This document shows positions 49,790 to 59,567 of a stretch of 64,000 nucleotides of DNA, one piece after another. This stretch comes from Pusillimonas sp. T2 (GTDB lineage Bacteria > Pseudomonadota > Gammaproteobacteria > Burkholderiales > Burkholderiaceae_B), in the NCBI RefSeq assembly GCF_002236805.1, contig NZ_NIQA01000003.1:124001-188000 (forward strand), in the 5' to 3' direction. Positions within the stretch are counted from its first letter, which is position 1; every line of letters begins with the position of its first letter. The translations under genes and the position numbers were made by a program. A model generated the notes under the pieces. The model saw only the letters and a program-made list of their open reading frames with translations. It had not been told where the DNA came from and did not search any database.

Positions 49790-50752
49790 CTAATGCTCGT
49801 CGAGCACCAGATAAGCCATGCCTTTTTCAGTGGCGATGCCGACATGTTTACCTACCGGCAACGTGGCCTTGACCCGCACATGACCATAAGGCAAGCCGGT
49901 TACCACAGGCACTTTAACGGTTGAGCGCAACCACTTGATAACACTGGCCATGTCGAAACCATTATCGTTTTTAGCCAGCTTGTAATCGGTGAAGTGGCCC
50001 AGCACGATAGCTTTTTGACGGCCCAGAATACCCGCCTGCCATAGCTGGCTCAGCATGCGTTCGACCCGGTACGGGTGCTCGGCCACGTCTTCAAGAAACA
50101 AAATTCCACCGTCGATGTCGGGCATGTACGGCGTTCCAACCAAGGCCGCCACCATAGCCAGATTACCGCCCCACAATACGCCGCGCGCATCGACCTTGTC
50201 GGCATCAGGCGATTCAAAACTTAAAATTTCAAGCTGGCCGCTTAGGGCTTCGTTAAATAGCGCAGCGGTCAGATCGTCGAGCTTTTTGGCGCCAAAGTCG
50301 CCTACGGCCATCGGCCCCGAAAAACTTTGCGCGCCGGTTTTAGCCAATAACGCCAGGTTGAACAGCGTGAAATCGCTCAGCCCCACAAACTGCTTGCCGC
50401 TTTGCGCCACTGCCGCCCAGTCGATAAATGGCAACAGGCGGCTCAGCCCGTACCCGCCACGCGTCGCCATAACCACGGGATGCTTCTGTTTGAGCGCCCG
50501 CTGTATACCCGCCAGACGCTGCTTGTCGGTACCCGCAAAACGTTCGTGTACGGCCAGCGCGGTGCGATCGACGGCGGTTTTAAAGCCCAACGCCTGCAGG
50601 CGCTGACAAGCCAGGTCGACGGCCGCGGGGTCGGAAACTGCACCCGAAGGTGAGATCAGGTAAATACCGTCGGGTGCGGGCTGGCAGTGGTCATGATGAG
50701 AGTCGTGATCATGGTGATGATCGTGGTGCGCGGCAGAGGCTTGAACTGGCAT
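49790..50752 (-). CDS. ldcA: Muramoyltetrapeptide LD-carboxypeptidase (S66) with histidine-rich N-terminus
   Basis: 320 residues from the ATG at 50750-50752; a TTG four codons earlier is possible. S66 catalytic residues by alignment with E. coli LdcA: Ser126 (VGLSDFT), Glu221 (FLEDVAEHPYRVERM) and His291 (PYGHVRV). It removes the terminal D-Ala from murein tetrapeptides in the cytoplasm during recycling. Unlike E. coli LdcA it starts with a tract of nine His and several Asp plus a Cys in residues 9-23, a probable metal-binding extension. Confidence 0.93.
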   Translation of the reverse strand: MPVQASAAHHDHHHDHDSHHDHCQPAPDGIYLISPSGAVSDPAAVDLACQRLQALGFKTAVDRTALAVHERFAGTDKQRLAGIQRALKQKHPVVMATRGGYGLSRLLPFIDWAAVAQSGKQFVGLSDFTLFNLALLAKTGAQSFSGPMAVGDFGAKKLDDLTAALFNEALSGQLEILSFESPDADKVDARGVLWGGNLAMVAALVGTPYMPDIDGGILFLEDVAEHPYRVERMLSQLWQAGILGRQKAIVLGHFTDYKLAKNDNGFDMASVIKWLRSTVKVPVVTGLPYGHVRVKATLPVGKHVGIATEKGMAYLVLDEH

Positions 50753-50842
50753 GGATGGAGGCAAACCGAAAAAGGGCTAAAGTGACACTGCTTTGGCAGA
50801 ACCAAAAGGGTAACGCAACACCAACGCAGCAAGAAAAACAGT

Positions 50843-51469
50843 TTATGACGAATCCTCACCCCGCAGTGGCGGGAAGGTGCCCGACTGTGGCGACGAAGCA
50901 TCCGTCTGCGGCAGCGAGGCATCTGGCAAAGTCGGTATGAGATTGGCCAGTGGTGGCTTGCCCTTTTGCGCACGAATAGCGGCACGCCGCGCGCGGAAAA
51001 AGTCGGACAGCAACGTGCCGCAGGCGTCGGCCAACAAACCGCCGGCCACCTGGGTATGATGATTGATCTGATCGATAGCGGCAATATCCAGCACGCTGCC
51101 GCACGCGCCCGTTTTGGGGTCGGCTGCCCCGAAGACAACCTGGGAGACGCGCGCATGCACCATGGCGCCCATGCACATTGTGCAGGGCTCGAGCGTGACG
51201 TAAACACGGGCCCCGGGCAACCGGTAGTTGCCCAAACGCGCGGCAGCATCGCGCAATGCGACGATTTCGGCATGAGCGGTGGGATCGTGATCTGTGATGG
51301 TACGGTTGTAGCCCGTGCCAATAATGCTGCCTTCAGCATCAACAACCACGGCACCCACTGGCACCTCGCCGATTTGCGCAGCAAGCGCAGCCTGGTCCAT
51401 CGCCTGCTGCATCGCCCAGTGATCAGCCGGGGTAAAGAGGTCAACAGGCATAGGTACGTCAGCCGACAT
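50843..51469 (-). CDS. tadA: tRNA-specific adenosine deaminase
   Basis: 208 residues. Converts A34 to inosine in tRNA-Arg(ACG). Zinc and catalytic residues: His66-Ala-Glu68 (TAHAEIVAL) and PCTMC (Cys96, Cys99). The core ends near residue 165; the last 40 or so residues are a proline/serine-rich tail that is probably disordered. The start overlaps the HAD-phosphatase stop by 11 bp. Confidence 0.95.
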   Translation of the reverse strand: MSADVPMPVDLFTPADHWAMQQAMDQAALAAQIGEVPVGAVVVDAEGSIIGTGYNRTITDHDPTAHAEIVALRDAAARLGNYRLPGARVYVTLEPCTMCMGAMVHARVSQVVFGAADPKTGACGSVLDIAAIDQINHHTQVAGGLLADACGTLLSDFFRARRAAIRAQKGKPPLANLIPTLPDASLPQTDASSPQSGTFPPLRGEDSS

Positions 51470-52307
51470 ACATTCGCGAATTCAATGTAATGCGCCCGGC
51501 CAGACTTTCTACGGCCTCTTCAAGCCATTGATAAAGCTCGGCATCTTCGTCGTAACGTGCCTGATTCAGATTCGACACTCGCCCCTCTTGGATAAAGCCC
51601 CAAGCCCGACTGCGCTTTTCGCGGTGTTTTCTGTCCCAGACGCCAAACGCTACGCCGCCCGACTTACGTACTAATGAGAAACACGGAATGTCGGTATAGC
51701 CGTCGCCAATAAAAATCATTTGCTGAAAGGGAATGCGCAGTTTGTCTTGATCGACTTTGCGATTGACCTCGAAAGGTTTGTTGCGCGACGCTGTGCCGAC
51801 GATACCCTTTTGGATATGAAACAGATAACGCGTTTTATCGGTAAAACTGACAATGCGGCGCGGAAAATGAATTCCGCCATCGGGACCATAAATAAATTCA
51901 GAGGCCCAGATATCGGTGAACTCGTGGGCAATAGGCGTATGGCGAACGACATCGCCAATACCGCTGGAAATAAGATAAAACTCGAGCTGCACTTGCGGGT
52001 GCGCTTGCCGAACATGACGGCGCAAGCGATCGAACAGCGTAGTGACACCGTCGTGCAGCGGCAACCGCTGGCCCCATGCCTTAAGCCGCTCTTGAGTGAT
52101 CAAGCCATGTTTTTGGGACTTTGACAGCTCGATCATTTCGTGAAGATACGCAGGTACCGGGTCCCAGTCATGGTGGTCGAGCAATGGGCCCACCCGGTCA
52201 GACCAGAACTGGCCGGCATCGACGCCTATTTCAGTTAGAAACCCGCTGGTACTATCGGGGGCAAGGGTATCGTCAAAATCAAAAACCAGGGCAATGACAT
52301 CGGACAT
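51459..52307 (-). CDS. HAD-superfamily hydrolase
   Basis: 282 residues from the ATG at 52305-52307 (MSDVIALVFDFDDTLAPDS), with a TTG 12 codons upstream as an alternative. HAD motif I DFDDTLAPDS has the nucleophile Asp, motif II is in LISSG, and motif IV reads FIGDGYTDIPC. An inserted cap region lies between. The substrate is unknown; the length and cap recall phosphoserine phosphatase-like HADs. It probably shares a transcript with tadA. Confidence 0.85.
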   Translation of the reverse strand: MSDVIALVFDFDDTLAPDSTSGFLTEIGVDAGQFWSDRVGPLLDHHDWDPVPAYLHEMIELSKSQKHGLITQERLKAWGQRLPLHDGVTTLFDRLRRHVRQAHPQVQLEFYLISSGIGDVVRHTPIAHEFTDIWASEFIYGPDGGIHFPRRIVSFTDKTRYLFHIQKGIVGTASRNKPFEVNRKVDQDKLRIPFQQMIFIGDGYTDIPCFSLVRKSGGVAFGVWDRKHREKRSRAWGFIQEGRVSNLNQARYDEDAELYQWLEEAVESLAGRITLNSRMYVG

Positions 52308-52426
52308 AGTATTTTTAGCGCTGCGAACTTTGCGTTTAATCAAGCTTATGGCCGATTTTCGTATTTAGAATCGAAACTGACGAAAACCGGAGTCCAACCC
52401 ACTTTATAACCCGTCAGGAGACGCGC

Positions 52427-53257
52427 ATGCTGGGACGTATCGCTATTGATCTTACCAAAGACAACAACCAAGTTCGCCGCCTCGAAACTACGCTGCGGCT
52501 AGCAAAAACGCACAACGCTGAAGTCGTCGGCGTCTACCCCAGCCCGGAGCCCTCCGATTATTTGCGCGACGGCAGCCTCATTCCTCGCGAAGTTAGCCAG
52601 ATGATGACCGCCCATTTGGCGCAAGAACGCGACGAAATGAAATCGTTGTTCGAGGAGCAAGCCGCCGCAGCCGGTGTCAAGGCCACCTGGCGCAACCCCA
52701 AAGGCCTGTCGGAAGAAGTGCTGGCCTTGCATGCGCGATACTGCGACCTGGTCGTCATGAGCCAGACCGTCAAGCAAACTTCTAGTTTTCGCCCCAGTAT
52801 CGCCGAAGCCGTAATTACGTCGGCGGGCCGGCCGGTGCTAATGGTGCCTTATATTGGCGAACAACGCCCAGTGGGTTCCCGAATTTTGGTGTGTTGGGAT
52901 CACGGCCGTCGCGCCGCCCGTGCGTTTGCCGACGCCGCGCCCATTTTGGCCAACGCCAAAGAAATCGTCATCGTCAGCATCGACGAGCGATCGAACCGCC
53001 TGGTATCGCAGGATGTTCACGAAGAAGATATCGAAACCTATTGCGTTTCAAAAGGCTATGTCAAGCCTCGACGCGTACGCCTGGACAGCGCCAGCGCGGG
53101 CATTGGCAACACAATATTAAACGCCGCCAGCGACCATGGTTCTGACCTGATCGTTATGGGGGCATATAACCGTAGCCGCGCCAGCGAATGGATGCTCGGG
53201 GGAACCTCAAAAACCTTACTCGACTCGATGACGGTACCCATTCTTTTTTCGCACTAA
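52427..53257 (+). CDS. Universal stress protein, two-domain
   Basis: 276 residues with two UspA folds. The first (1-140) is degenerate. The second (about 150-276) ends in the ATP-binding loop MGAYNRSRASEWMLGGTSKTLL, which matches the G-2x-G-9x-G(S/T) type. It is likely ATP-binding and stress-related; no specific role can be assigned. It converges on nnrDE with a 4 bp overlap of the two stop regions. Confidence 0.88.
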   Translation: MLGRIAIDLTKDNNQVRRLETTLRLAKTHNAEVVGVYPSPEPSDYLRDGSLIPREVSQMMTAHLAQERDEMKSLFEEQAAAAGVKATWRNPKGLSEEVLALHARYCDLVVMSQTVKQTSSFRPSIAEAVITSAGRPVLMVPYIGEQRPVGSRILVCWDHGRRAARAFADAAPILANAKEIVIVSIDERSNRLVSQDVHEEDIETYCVSKGYVKPRRVRLDSASAGIGNTILNAASDHGSDLIVMGAYNRSRASEWMLGGTSKTLLDSMTVPILFSH

Positions 53258-54765
53258 TAAGCCAGGCCCCCCGCATGCCGGCCCTCTGGGCCGGCATCGC
53301 GATACAGCTCGCGTAACACCGCCGGCACGTACCCCGGCAAATCATCAGATACCAACCCAGGGCCAAAACGGGTAGCTGCACGGGCATGAACCCATGTGGC
53401 TGCACATGCAGCCCAAAACGGGGGCATACCCTGCGCCATCAAGCCGGCAATTAAACCTGTCAAAACATCCCCCGTACCCCCTGTGGCTAAAAACGCCGGT
53501 GCATTGGTATTGACGACGGCCTGACCGTCGGGCGCAGCAATGACGGTATCGGCGCCCTTCAGCAACACCACTGCCCCTGAACGCTGCGCAGCCTCACGCG
53601 CCCGCGTCAGCTTGTCGGTGTCGGCGTCCCCGAACAGGCGCACAAACTCGCCCTCGTGCGGGGTCAACACGCACTCGTGGTGCAAAGCCGACAACAACGA
53701 CTGGGGCTGCGCCGAAAATGAGGTAATGGCATCAGCATCGAGCACCAGGCGCCGACCGGTTGCCAAAGCACCCAGCACCTGTTCGCGAGTTTGCCCGCCA
53801 ACGCCGGCCCCGGGGCCGATCACCAGCACGTTTTTGCGGCTGTCACTGAAAATATCGCGCAGGCTGCCCATATCGGTAAACGGCGTGACCATAATGCCTT
53901 CGAGAGCAGCGGCATATACCGGCCATGCAAACACCGGTGCAGCAACCGTCACCAACCCCGCGCCAACACGCGCCGCAGCGCGGGCCGACAAACGGGCAGC
54001 ACCTGTCATGGTCTGCCCACCCACCACCAGCACATGCCCACGGTGATATTTATGCCCTTCAAGCGACGGCCAGGGAAAATGGCGCTGCCAAAGCGCGGGG
54101 CTATTTTCAAAAGTAGCCGGCGCGATAGTGTCGAGCACGTCAGGGGCAATACCAATGTCTGCCAGTTCAATTTCTCCGCACAACCCGCGACCCGGAAACA
54201 GCACATGGGCAGGCTTTTTTCGAAAAAATGTGACGGTCAGGTCGGCGCGCGCCGCCACCCCTTGCACCCGACCCGTGCGACCATCAAGCCCGCTGGGCAA
54301 GTCGACCGCGCATACGGCCAGGCCGCGATGGCGAACCGCTTCGATGAACTCGGCCGCGTCGCCGGTAACCGGCCGGCCAAGGCCTGCCCCAAACAAGGCA
54401 TCAACCAATAATTCGGCCTCGTCAAGCAAGCCGATGGATAACGTTTGAACGACGCCTTCCCATAAGGCCGCATGGTGTGCGGCATCGCGGCCCGACGGCC
54501 GAGTGCCGTTGAGCGCGCCAACCTGCACCGGCCAGCCATGCGCCGCCAGATGCCGTGCCACCACATAACCGTCGCCGCCGTTATTACCGGGGCCACAAGC
54601 CACCAATACAGAGCGACGCGGCCAGCGACGCATAATGGCCTGCGCGACGGCACGCCCGGCGGCTTCCATCAGGTCAATGCCCGATACTCCTCGTGCCACG
54701 GTCGCCGCATCGGCCTGGGCCATTTCAGCGGGCGTCAATAACGCCGTTGGTTCGTGTGTGCTCAT
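53254..54765 (-). CDS. nnr: Bifunctional NAD(P)H-hydrate epimerase / ADP-dependent NAD(P)H-hydrate dehydratase
   Basis: 503 residues from the ATG at 54763-54765. The N-terminal YjeF_N epimerase (about 1-205) has LVACGPGNNGGDGYVVARHL. The C-terminal ribokinase-like dehydratase (about 230-500) has LTPHEGEFVRLFG and the catalytic NTNAPAFLATGGTGDVLTGL. Together they repair damaged NADHX and NADPHX. The fused arrangement is the usual bacterial form. Confidence 0.95.
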   Translation of the reverse strand: MSTHEPTALLTPAEMAQADAATVARGVSGIDLMEAAGRAVAQAIMRRWPRRSVLVACGPGNNGGDGYVVARHLAAHGWPVQVGALNGTRPSGRDAAHHAALWEGVVQTLSIGLLDEAELLVDALFGAGLGRPVTGDAAEFIEAVRHRGLAVCAVDLPSGLDGRTGRVQGVAARADLTVTFFRKKPAHVLFPGRGLCGEIELADIGIAPDVLDTIAPATFENSPALWQRHFPWPSLEGHKYHRGHVLVVGGQTMTGAARLSARAAARVGAGLVTVAAPVFAWPVYAAALEGIMVTPFTDMGSLRDIFSDSRKNVLVIGPGAGVGGQTREQVLGALATGRRLVLDADAITSFSAQPQSLLSALHHECVLTPHEGEFVRLFGDADTDKLTRAREAAQRSGAVVLLKGADTVIAAPDGQAVVNTNAPAFLATGGTGDVLTGLIAGLMAQGMPPFWAACAATWVHARAATRFGPGLVSDDLPGYVPAVLRELYRDAGPEGRHAGGLAY

Positions 54766-54863
54766 GGTAGTCTTTATACTGATACGACCTGCCGGCCAAT
54801 GCATTTAATCTTAGGGCAAATCGGACCGGCTGCGTATCGGCGATTCATCAGAACGAGGGCTGT

Positions 54864-55793
54864 GTGGCATCACCTATTATCTCTATCCGCAACGTATCCA
54901 AGACCTACGCTTCCGGGTTTCAGGCGCTGGATAACATCAACCTGGATATTCATCGCGGCGAGATCTTTGCCCTGCTAGGCCCGAACGGCGCCGGCAAAAC
55001 AACGCTTATTAATAGTATTTGCGGCCTGGTCAACTTAACCGCCGGGCAGGTGACCATTGACGGCTTCGACAACGTAAAACAATACCGGGAAGCCCGCCGC
55101 TGTATTGGCCTGGTACCGCAAGAACTTACCGCCGAAGCCTTCGAAAAAGTATGGAATACCGTCAGCTATAGTCGCGGACTGTTCGGCAAGCGCCCCAACC
55201 CTGCGCTTATCGAAAAAATCCTTAAGTCGCTGTCGCTCTGGGACAAACGCAACAACCGCATGCTGACCTTGTCTGGTGGCATGAAAAGGCGCGTTCTGAT
55301 TGCCAAGGCGCTGTCACACGAACCGCCTGTATTGTTTCTTGACGAACCTACGGCCGGGGTCGACGTTGAACTGCGCAAAGGCATGTGGGACGTCATTCGC
55401 GGGCTCAAGCAAGAAGGCGTCACCATTATTTTGACTACGCATTACATTGAAGAAGCCGAAGAAATGGCTGACCGCGTCGGGGTGATACGCCAGGGGCGGC
55501 TGATTTTGGTCGAAGACAAACACACCCTGATGCGTTCGTTTGGTAAAAAGCAACTTACCCTTGAACTAAAGCAAGCGCTAACCCGCTTGCCCGATACCTT
55601 GCAAGACCCGCACATTGCGCTGTCAGCCGACGGCCGACAACTGGTTTACACCTACGACACCAAAGACGACACCGCCGACATTGCCGCCCTGATCGACCGC
55701 CTTTATCGGGCCGGTATCGTATATACCGACCTGCACACGCGCCAAAGCTCGCTTGAGGATATTTTCGTCGACCTGATCAAGGAGACGAAATGA
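54864..55793 (+). CDS. ABC-2 type exporter ATP-binding protein (YadG/NodI-like)
   Basis: 309 residues starting at a GTG (54864) with GAGG upstream. Walker [14 protein letters not shown], signature [14 protein letters not shown], Walker [17 protein letters not shown]. The C-terminal extension of about 80 residues is typical of the CcmA/YadG group. The stop overlaps the permease start (ATGA). The exported substrate is unknown. Confidence 0.93.
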   Translation: MASPIISIRNVSKTYASGFQALDNINLDIHRGEIFALLGPNGAGKTTLINSICGLVNLTAGQVTIDGFDNVKQYREARRCIGLVPQELTAEAFEKVWNTVSYSRGLFGKRPNPALIEKILKSLSLWDKRNNRMLTLSGGMKRRVLIAKALSHEPPVLFLDEPTAGVDVELRKGMWDVIRGLKQEGVTIILTTHYIEEAEEMADRVGVIRQGRLILVEDKHTLMRSFGKKQLTLELKQALTRLPDTLQDPHIALSADGRQLVYTYDTKDDTADIAALIDRLYRAGIVYTDLHTRQSSLEDIFVDLIKETK

Positions 55794-56551
55794 ACGTACA
55801 AGCCATCAAGGCCATTTACATGTTTGAAATGTATCGCCTGCGGCGCAACCTGTCGCAAAGCGTGCTGGCCCCTATTTTGTCGACGTCGCTTTACTTTGTG
55901 GTGTTTGGGTCGGCCATTGGCAGTCGTATGGCGGATATCGACGGGGTCAGTTACGGCGCCTTTATTGTGCCGGGCCTGATCATGCTGTCAGTCCTGACGC
56001 AAAGTATTTCCAATGCGTCTTTCAGCATCTATTTTCCGCGCTTTACAGGCACCATCTACGAGCTGCTATCGGCACCGGTTTCGTATATAGAAATTTTGAT
56101 GGGCTATGTAGGAGCCGCGGCGAGCAAATCGCTGGTACTGGCCCTCATCATCATGGCGACCGCAACTTTTTTTGTGCCCTTGCGCATCGAACACCCGGTC
56201 TGGATGGTGGTGTTTTTAGTACTGACCGCCCTCACGTTCAGCTTGTTCGGATTCATTATTGGCGTGTGGGCCGACAGCTTCGAAAACCTGCAGATAGTGC
56301 CGCTGCTGATTGTGACGCCGCTCACATTTTTAGGCGGCAGCTTCTACGCCATTAGTATGCTGCCGCCGTTTTGGCAGGCCGTTAGCCTGCTTAACCCGGT
56401 GGTTTACCTGATCAGCGGATTTCGCTGGAGCTTCTACGGCGCGGCCGACATCAGCCTGCCGGTTAGCCTGGGCGTAACACTGGGCATTTTGGCTGCATGC
56501 TTGGGCATTGTGGCCTGGATATTCAAGACCGGTTACAGGCTGCGCAATTAG
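55790..56551 (+). CDS. ABC-2 type exporter permease (YadH-like)
   Basis: 253 residues with six predicted membrane helices. The ABC-2 signature region [32 protein letters not shown] is near the C-terminus. It is translationally coupled to the ATPase gene before it, giving a two-gene exporter. A stem-loop follows the gene. Confidence 0.92.
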   Translation: MNVQAIKAIYMFEMYRLRRNLSQSVLAPILSTSLYFVVFGSAIGSRMADIDGVSYGAFIVPGLIMLSVLTQSISNASFSIYFPRFTGTIYELLSAPVSYIEILMGYVGAAASKSLVLALIIMATATFFVPLRIEHPVWMVVFLVLTALTFSLFGFIIGVWADSFENLQIVPLLIVTPLTFLGGSFYAISMLPPFWQAVSLLNPVVYLISGFRWSFYGAADISLPVSLGVTLGILAACLGIVAWIFKTGYRLRN

Positions 56552-56560
56552 CCCATTGAA

Positions 56561-56584
56561 AACGCCGCCCTGATGGGCGGCGTT
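56561..56584. terminator. Strong stem-loop after the ABC-2 exporter
   Basis: A 10-bp perfect stem AACGCCGCCC / GGGCGGCGTT with a TGAT tetraloop begins 9 bp after the permease stop. There is no T-tract in either direction, so termination efficiency is uncertain. Convergent with yajQ. Confidence 0.6.
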
Positions 56585-56616
56585 AACGTTGACGGATAGC
56601 CGCAAAAACCCGCAGT

Positions 56617-57099
56617 CTAATCGCGGAAGTTATTAAACTGCAACGGTAGGTCGACTTCTTGCTGGCGCAGCAAGGCAATGGCCGACTGCAGGTCATCGCG
56701 CTTTTTCCCGGTGACACGCAATTTGTCACCATTGATCTGGGTTTCGACCTTAAGCTTGGCCGCTTTAATCGCCGCAATCAGCTTTTTGGACACCGATTGT
56801 TCGATACCCTGGCGTACCGTCACTTTTTGTCGTGCGCCAGATACGTTCTCGGCAATTTCACCCTCTTCAAGACAACGCACATCAATGCCGCGTGCCGACA
56901 AGCGACCGCGCAAAATATCAAGCATCTGACGAAGCTGAAACGGGCTGGGCGCCACTTGCGTGACCACATACCCCTCAAGCTCGAAGGTGGCATTACTGCC
57001 CTTAAAGTCAAAACGGCTGACCAGTTCCCGATTGGCCTGGTCGACCGCGTTGCTTAACTCGTGTTTATCGACTTCGGAGACGACGTCAAAAGAAGGCAT
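56617..57099 (-). CDS. yajQ: YajQ-family nucleotide-binding protein
   Basis: 160 residues starting MPSFDVVSEVDKHELSNAVDQANRE, the family N-terminus. The two-ferredoxin-like-fold core includes QVAPSPFQLRQMLDI and LIAAIKAAKLKVETQINGDKLRVTGKKRDDLQ (in outline). Some homologues bind c-di-GMP, of interest because a diguanylate cyclase lies 2.5 kb away; others bind RNA or nucleotides. An AAGGAAA ribosome site precedes the ATG. Confidence 0.95.
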   Translation of the reverse strand: MPSFDVVSEVDKHELSNAVDQANRELVSRFDFKGSNATFELEGYVVTQVAPSPFQLRQMLDILRGRLSARGIDVRCLEEGEIAENVSGARQKVTVRQGIEQSVSKKLIAAIKAAKLKVETQINGDKLRVTGKKRDDLQSAIALLRQQEVDLPLQFNNFRD

Positions 57100-57116
57100 G
57101 ACAATTTCCTTGAAAA

Positions 57117-57842
57117 TTAAAACAAACCAAAAAGCTTGAGCACCAGCGGCACCGCCAGCGCAGTAGCGATCCCGTTAAGACACAACCCCAGCGCAGAGAA
57201 TGCACCGTTGGTTTCGCCTACCTGTATCGCTTTGGCCGTACCGATGGCGTGGGCCGACAGCCCCTTGGTAAAGCCGTGAATGACCGGATCGCTGATGTGT
57301 AATACGCGCAAAATAGGGCCGGTAATAATAGCGCCTGCTATTCCGGTAATGGCTACTGCCACCGTTGTAAACGATGGCAACCCGCCGGTTAGCTGGGCCA
57401 CTTCCATGGCTATGGGCATGGTGGCCGACTTGGGCGCCAATGACAATAGGGTTTCGGTAGAGGCCCCAAACAGCCAAGCAATACCCAGCGCCGAAAAAAT
57501 GGCGGTAAAACAGCCAACCACTAGGGCCACGGCCAAAGGCTTCCAGATACTTTTAAGACGAGTCAGCTGGCTGTACAGCGGCACAGCCAGCGCGACGGTT
57601 GCGGGGCCGATCAGAAAGCTCATGAAGCGGGTGCCCTCTTCGTAAGCCTGAAAAGGCGTGCCAGAGACCACCAAAAGCCCAACGATGGCCACAACCGACG
57701 TCAGCACCGGCAATAAAAACGGGTGACTGCCTGAACGCTTGTAGAGCATCAGAGCCAACAAGTAAATGACGGTTGTAACGGTAACCCACACGAGCGGCGA
57801 TGCCTGCAACCCCGACCATAAAGACATCAAGGCGTCGGTCAT
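57117..57842 (-). CDS. lrgB: LrgB/CidB-family membrane protein
   Basis: 241 residues from the ATG at 57840-57842; a longer upstream frame overlaps lrgA and is not coding. About seven to eight helices; LSLAPKSATMPIAMEVAQLTGG and FTKGLSAHAIGTAKAIQVGE are diagnostic. With LrgA it forms a holin/antiholin-like or metabolite (pyruvate) transport pair. The start overlaps the lrgA stop (ATGA). Confidence 0.93.
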   Translation of the reverse strand: MTDALMSLWSGLQASPLVWVTVTTVIYLLALMLYKRSGSHPFLLPVLTSVVAIVGLLVVSGTPFQAYEEGTRFMSFLIGPATVALAVPLYSQLTRLKSIWKPLAVALVVGCFTAIFSALGIAWLFGASTETLLSLAPKSATMPIAMEVAQLTGGLPSFTTVAVAITGIAGAIITGPILRVLHISDPVIHGFTKGLSAHAIGTAKAIQVGETNGAFSALGLCLNGIATALAVPLVLKLFGLF

Positions 57843-58198
57843 GATTGCCCCCGATTCTGGCGCTTGAGCATCCAGGACAGGGTTAGCGCCGTTACCACGA
57901 TGGTAATAGCCGTACCCAAAATGCAGGCCAGCAGAAACGGCAGCCATTCGGCCGCAATGCGATCGAAGTGCAGCATAATGCCGGCCACGGCCGGAATGAA
58001 TAGCAGCATCAGGTGCTGCAGCACGTGCTTGGCCGTATCGCGCAGTGCCGCTGGCAAGCGACCACGCCACACCAGGCCGGCAAACAGCAATAGCAACCCC
58101 ACCAGCGCACCTGGCACTGGCAACTGCGTCAAGCGCACAAACACTTCGCCAACCAACTGCAACACAAGCAATACAGCCACTGCGGTCAACACCGGCAT
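57839..58198 (-). CDS. lrgA: LrgA/CidA-family holin-like protein
   Basis: 119 residues with four predicted membrane helices. VPGALVGLLLLFAGLVWRGRLP and MLLFIPAVAGIMLHF are family hallmarks. It is the first gene of lrgAB, divergent from an MFS gene. The gap contains a 20 bp perfect palindrome that is a good operator candidate. Confidence 0.92.
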   Translation of the reverse strand: MPVLTAVAVLLVLQLVGEVFVRLTQLPVPGALVGLLLLFAGLVWRGRLPAALRDTAKHVLQHLMLLFIPAVAGIMLHFDRIAAEWLPFLLACILGTAITIVVTALTLSWMLKRQNRGQS

Positions 58199-58236
58199 GT
58201 GTTTTCCCCTTTATTGATTTGTTGCACCCAGACCAG

Positions 58237-58256
58237 GATGACCACGCGTGGTCATC
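58237..58256. promoter_or_regulatory. Perfect 20 bp palindrome, candidate operator for lrgAB or the MFS gene
   Basis: GATGACCACG followed directly by its exact reverse complement CGTGGTCATC, with no spacer, 39 bp upstream of the lrgA start and about 95 bp before the MFS start. There is no T-tract, so it is more like a dimeric regulator site than a terminator. No regulator gene is adjacent. Confidence 0.55.
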
Positions 58257-58351
58257 GCTTGTTCAAATGTCAGTCAGGTGCACCGTTCTACAATACACAG
58301 AACCAATGGGCACAATGCCCAACATCGCTATTTTTTCACCAAGACCTCGTC

Positions 58352-59551
58352 GTGCCTACCCATAATACAGAATTCAGCCTGCGCAAAATTGCGGTTGCCG
58401 CCTTTGGCCCATCGTTGCTGTTTGGTATTGGCGAAGGCGCAATTTATCCGATCATCGCACTGACTGCACGCGAGCTGGGTGCGTCGGTAGCATTGTCCGG
58501 GCTTATTGTGGCCCTGATCGGTATCGGCTCATTGCTCAACAATATCCCGGCGGCTTTGTTTATTGCCCGATTCGGCGAGCGCCTTGCCATGGTAGGCGCC
58601 TCGTTGCTGAGCCTCATCGGCTTGCTATTGTGCCTGCTGGCGCCACATGCCCTGGTGCTGGCTTTGGGCGTGCTGCTTATCGGCATGTCGAATTCAGTCT
58701 TTTTACTGGCACGGCAAACCTATCTGACCGAAGTGGTTCCCATCGGCATGCGGGCACGGGCGCTGTCCACCCTAGGTGGCGTCACGCGTATCGGACTTTT
58801 TGTCGGCCCCTTTCTTGGGGCCGGCGTCATGCATTTTACGGGGCTGTCAGGCGGCTACCTGGTGGCGCTGGCCGCTGTGGCCGCAGCCGGTGCTTTGGCT
58901 TTCACTATCCCCGATTTCGAACACAAGCCCGCTGCACAGGCCCCTGGCGACAAGCCGGCCGGCCCAAAACCTAATTTACGCAATATTGCCCGCCGTCATG
59001 CGCGCACCTACCTGACGCTGGGGCTGGGATGCGTCTGCGTCATGGCCATTCGTTCATGTCGACAGGTGATTATCCCCTTATGGGCCGCACACATCGGCGT
59101 AGACGCTACCACTACCGCTGTCGTGTATGGGCTAATGGGGGCTATCGACATGCTGCTGTTCTATCCTGCAGGCAAAGTCATGGACAAAAAAGGACGGCTT
59201 TGGGTCGCCCTGCCCTCGATGATCATCATGGGCAGCATGCTGCTCATCATGCCCTTTACCACAAGCCTGTCTGCCTTCATCGTTGTCAGCATGATTCTGG
59301 GGTTTGGCAACGGAATTGGGTCGGGGCTTATCATGACGATAGGTGCAGACGCGTCGCCGTCCGAGGGAAGACGCCAATTTTTGGGGCTGTGGCGCCTGCT
59401 ATCAGATATTGGCGGCAGCACCGGGCCACTAATGCTGTCAGGCATAACCGCTTTAGTTTCGCTAGGTGCCGGCGTTGCCATGGTAGGCGGGCTGGGGTTT
59501 GCCGCGGCCTGGGTGTTCTGGCGGTGGTTGCCCAGGCCACAGCAGCACTGA
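58352..59551 (+). CDS. MFS transporter
   Basis: 399 residues if started at the GTG at 58352, just before the first hydrophobic segment (LRKIAVAAFGPSLLFGIGEG). The frame is open further upstream to 58199, but that part is polar and overlaps the palindrome region, so the start is uncertain; no good ribosome site was found. Twelve predicted helices with a central loop rich in Pro and Lys (about residues 185-210). Drug-efflux-like; the substrate is unknown. Confidence 0.88.
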   Translation: MPTHNTEFSLRKIAVAAFGPSLLFGIGEGAIYPIIALTARELGASVALSGLIVALIGIGSLLNNIPAALFIARFGERLAMVGASLLSLIGLLLCLLAPHALVLALGVLLIGMSNSVFLLARQTYLTEVVPIGMRARALSTLGGVTRIGLFVGPFLGAGVMHFTGLSGGYLVALAAVAAAGALAFTIPDFEHKPAAQAPGDKPAGPKPNLRNIARRHARTYLTLGLGCVCVMAIRSCRQVIIPLWAAHIGVDATTTAVVYGLMGAIDMLLFYPAGKVMDKKGRLWVALPSMIIMGSMLLIMPFTTSLSAFIVVSMILGFGNGIGSGLIMTIGADASPSEGRRQFLGLWRLLSDIGGSTGPLMLSGITALVSLGAGVAMVGGLGFAAAWVFWRWLPRPQQH

Positions 59552-59567
59552 GCAACAGGCGCATAGC

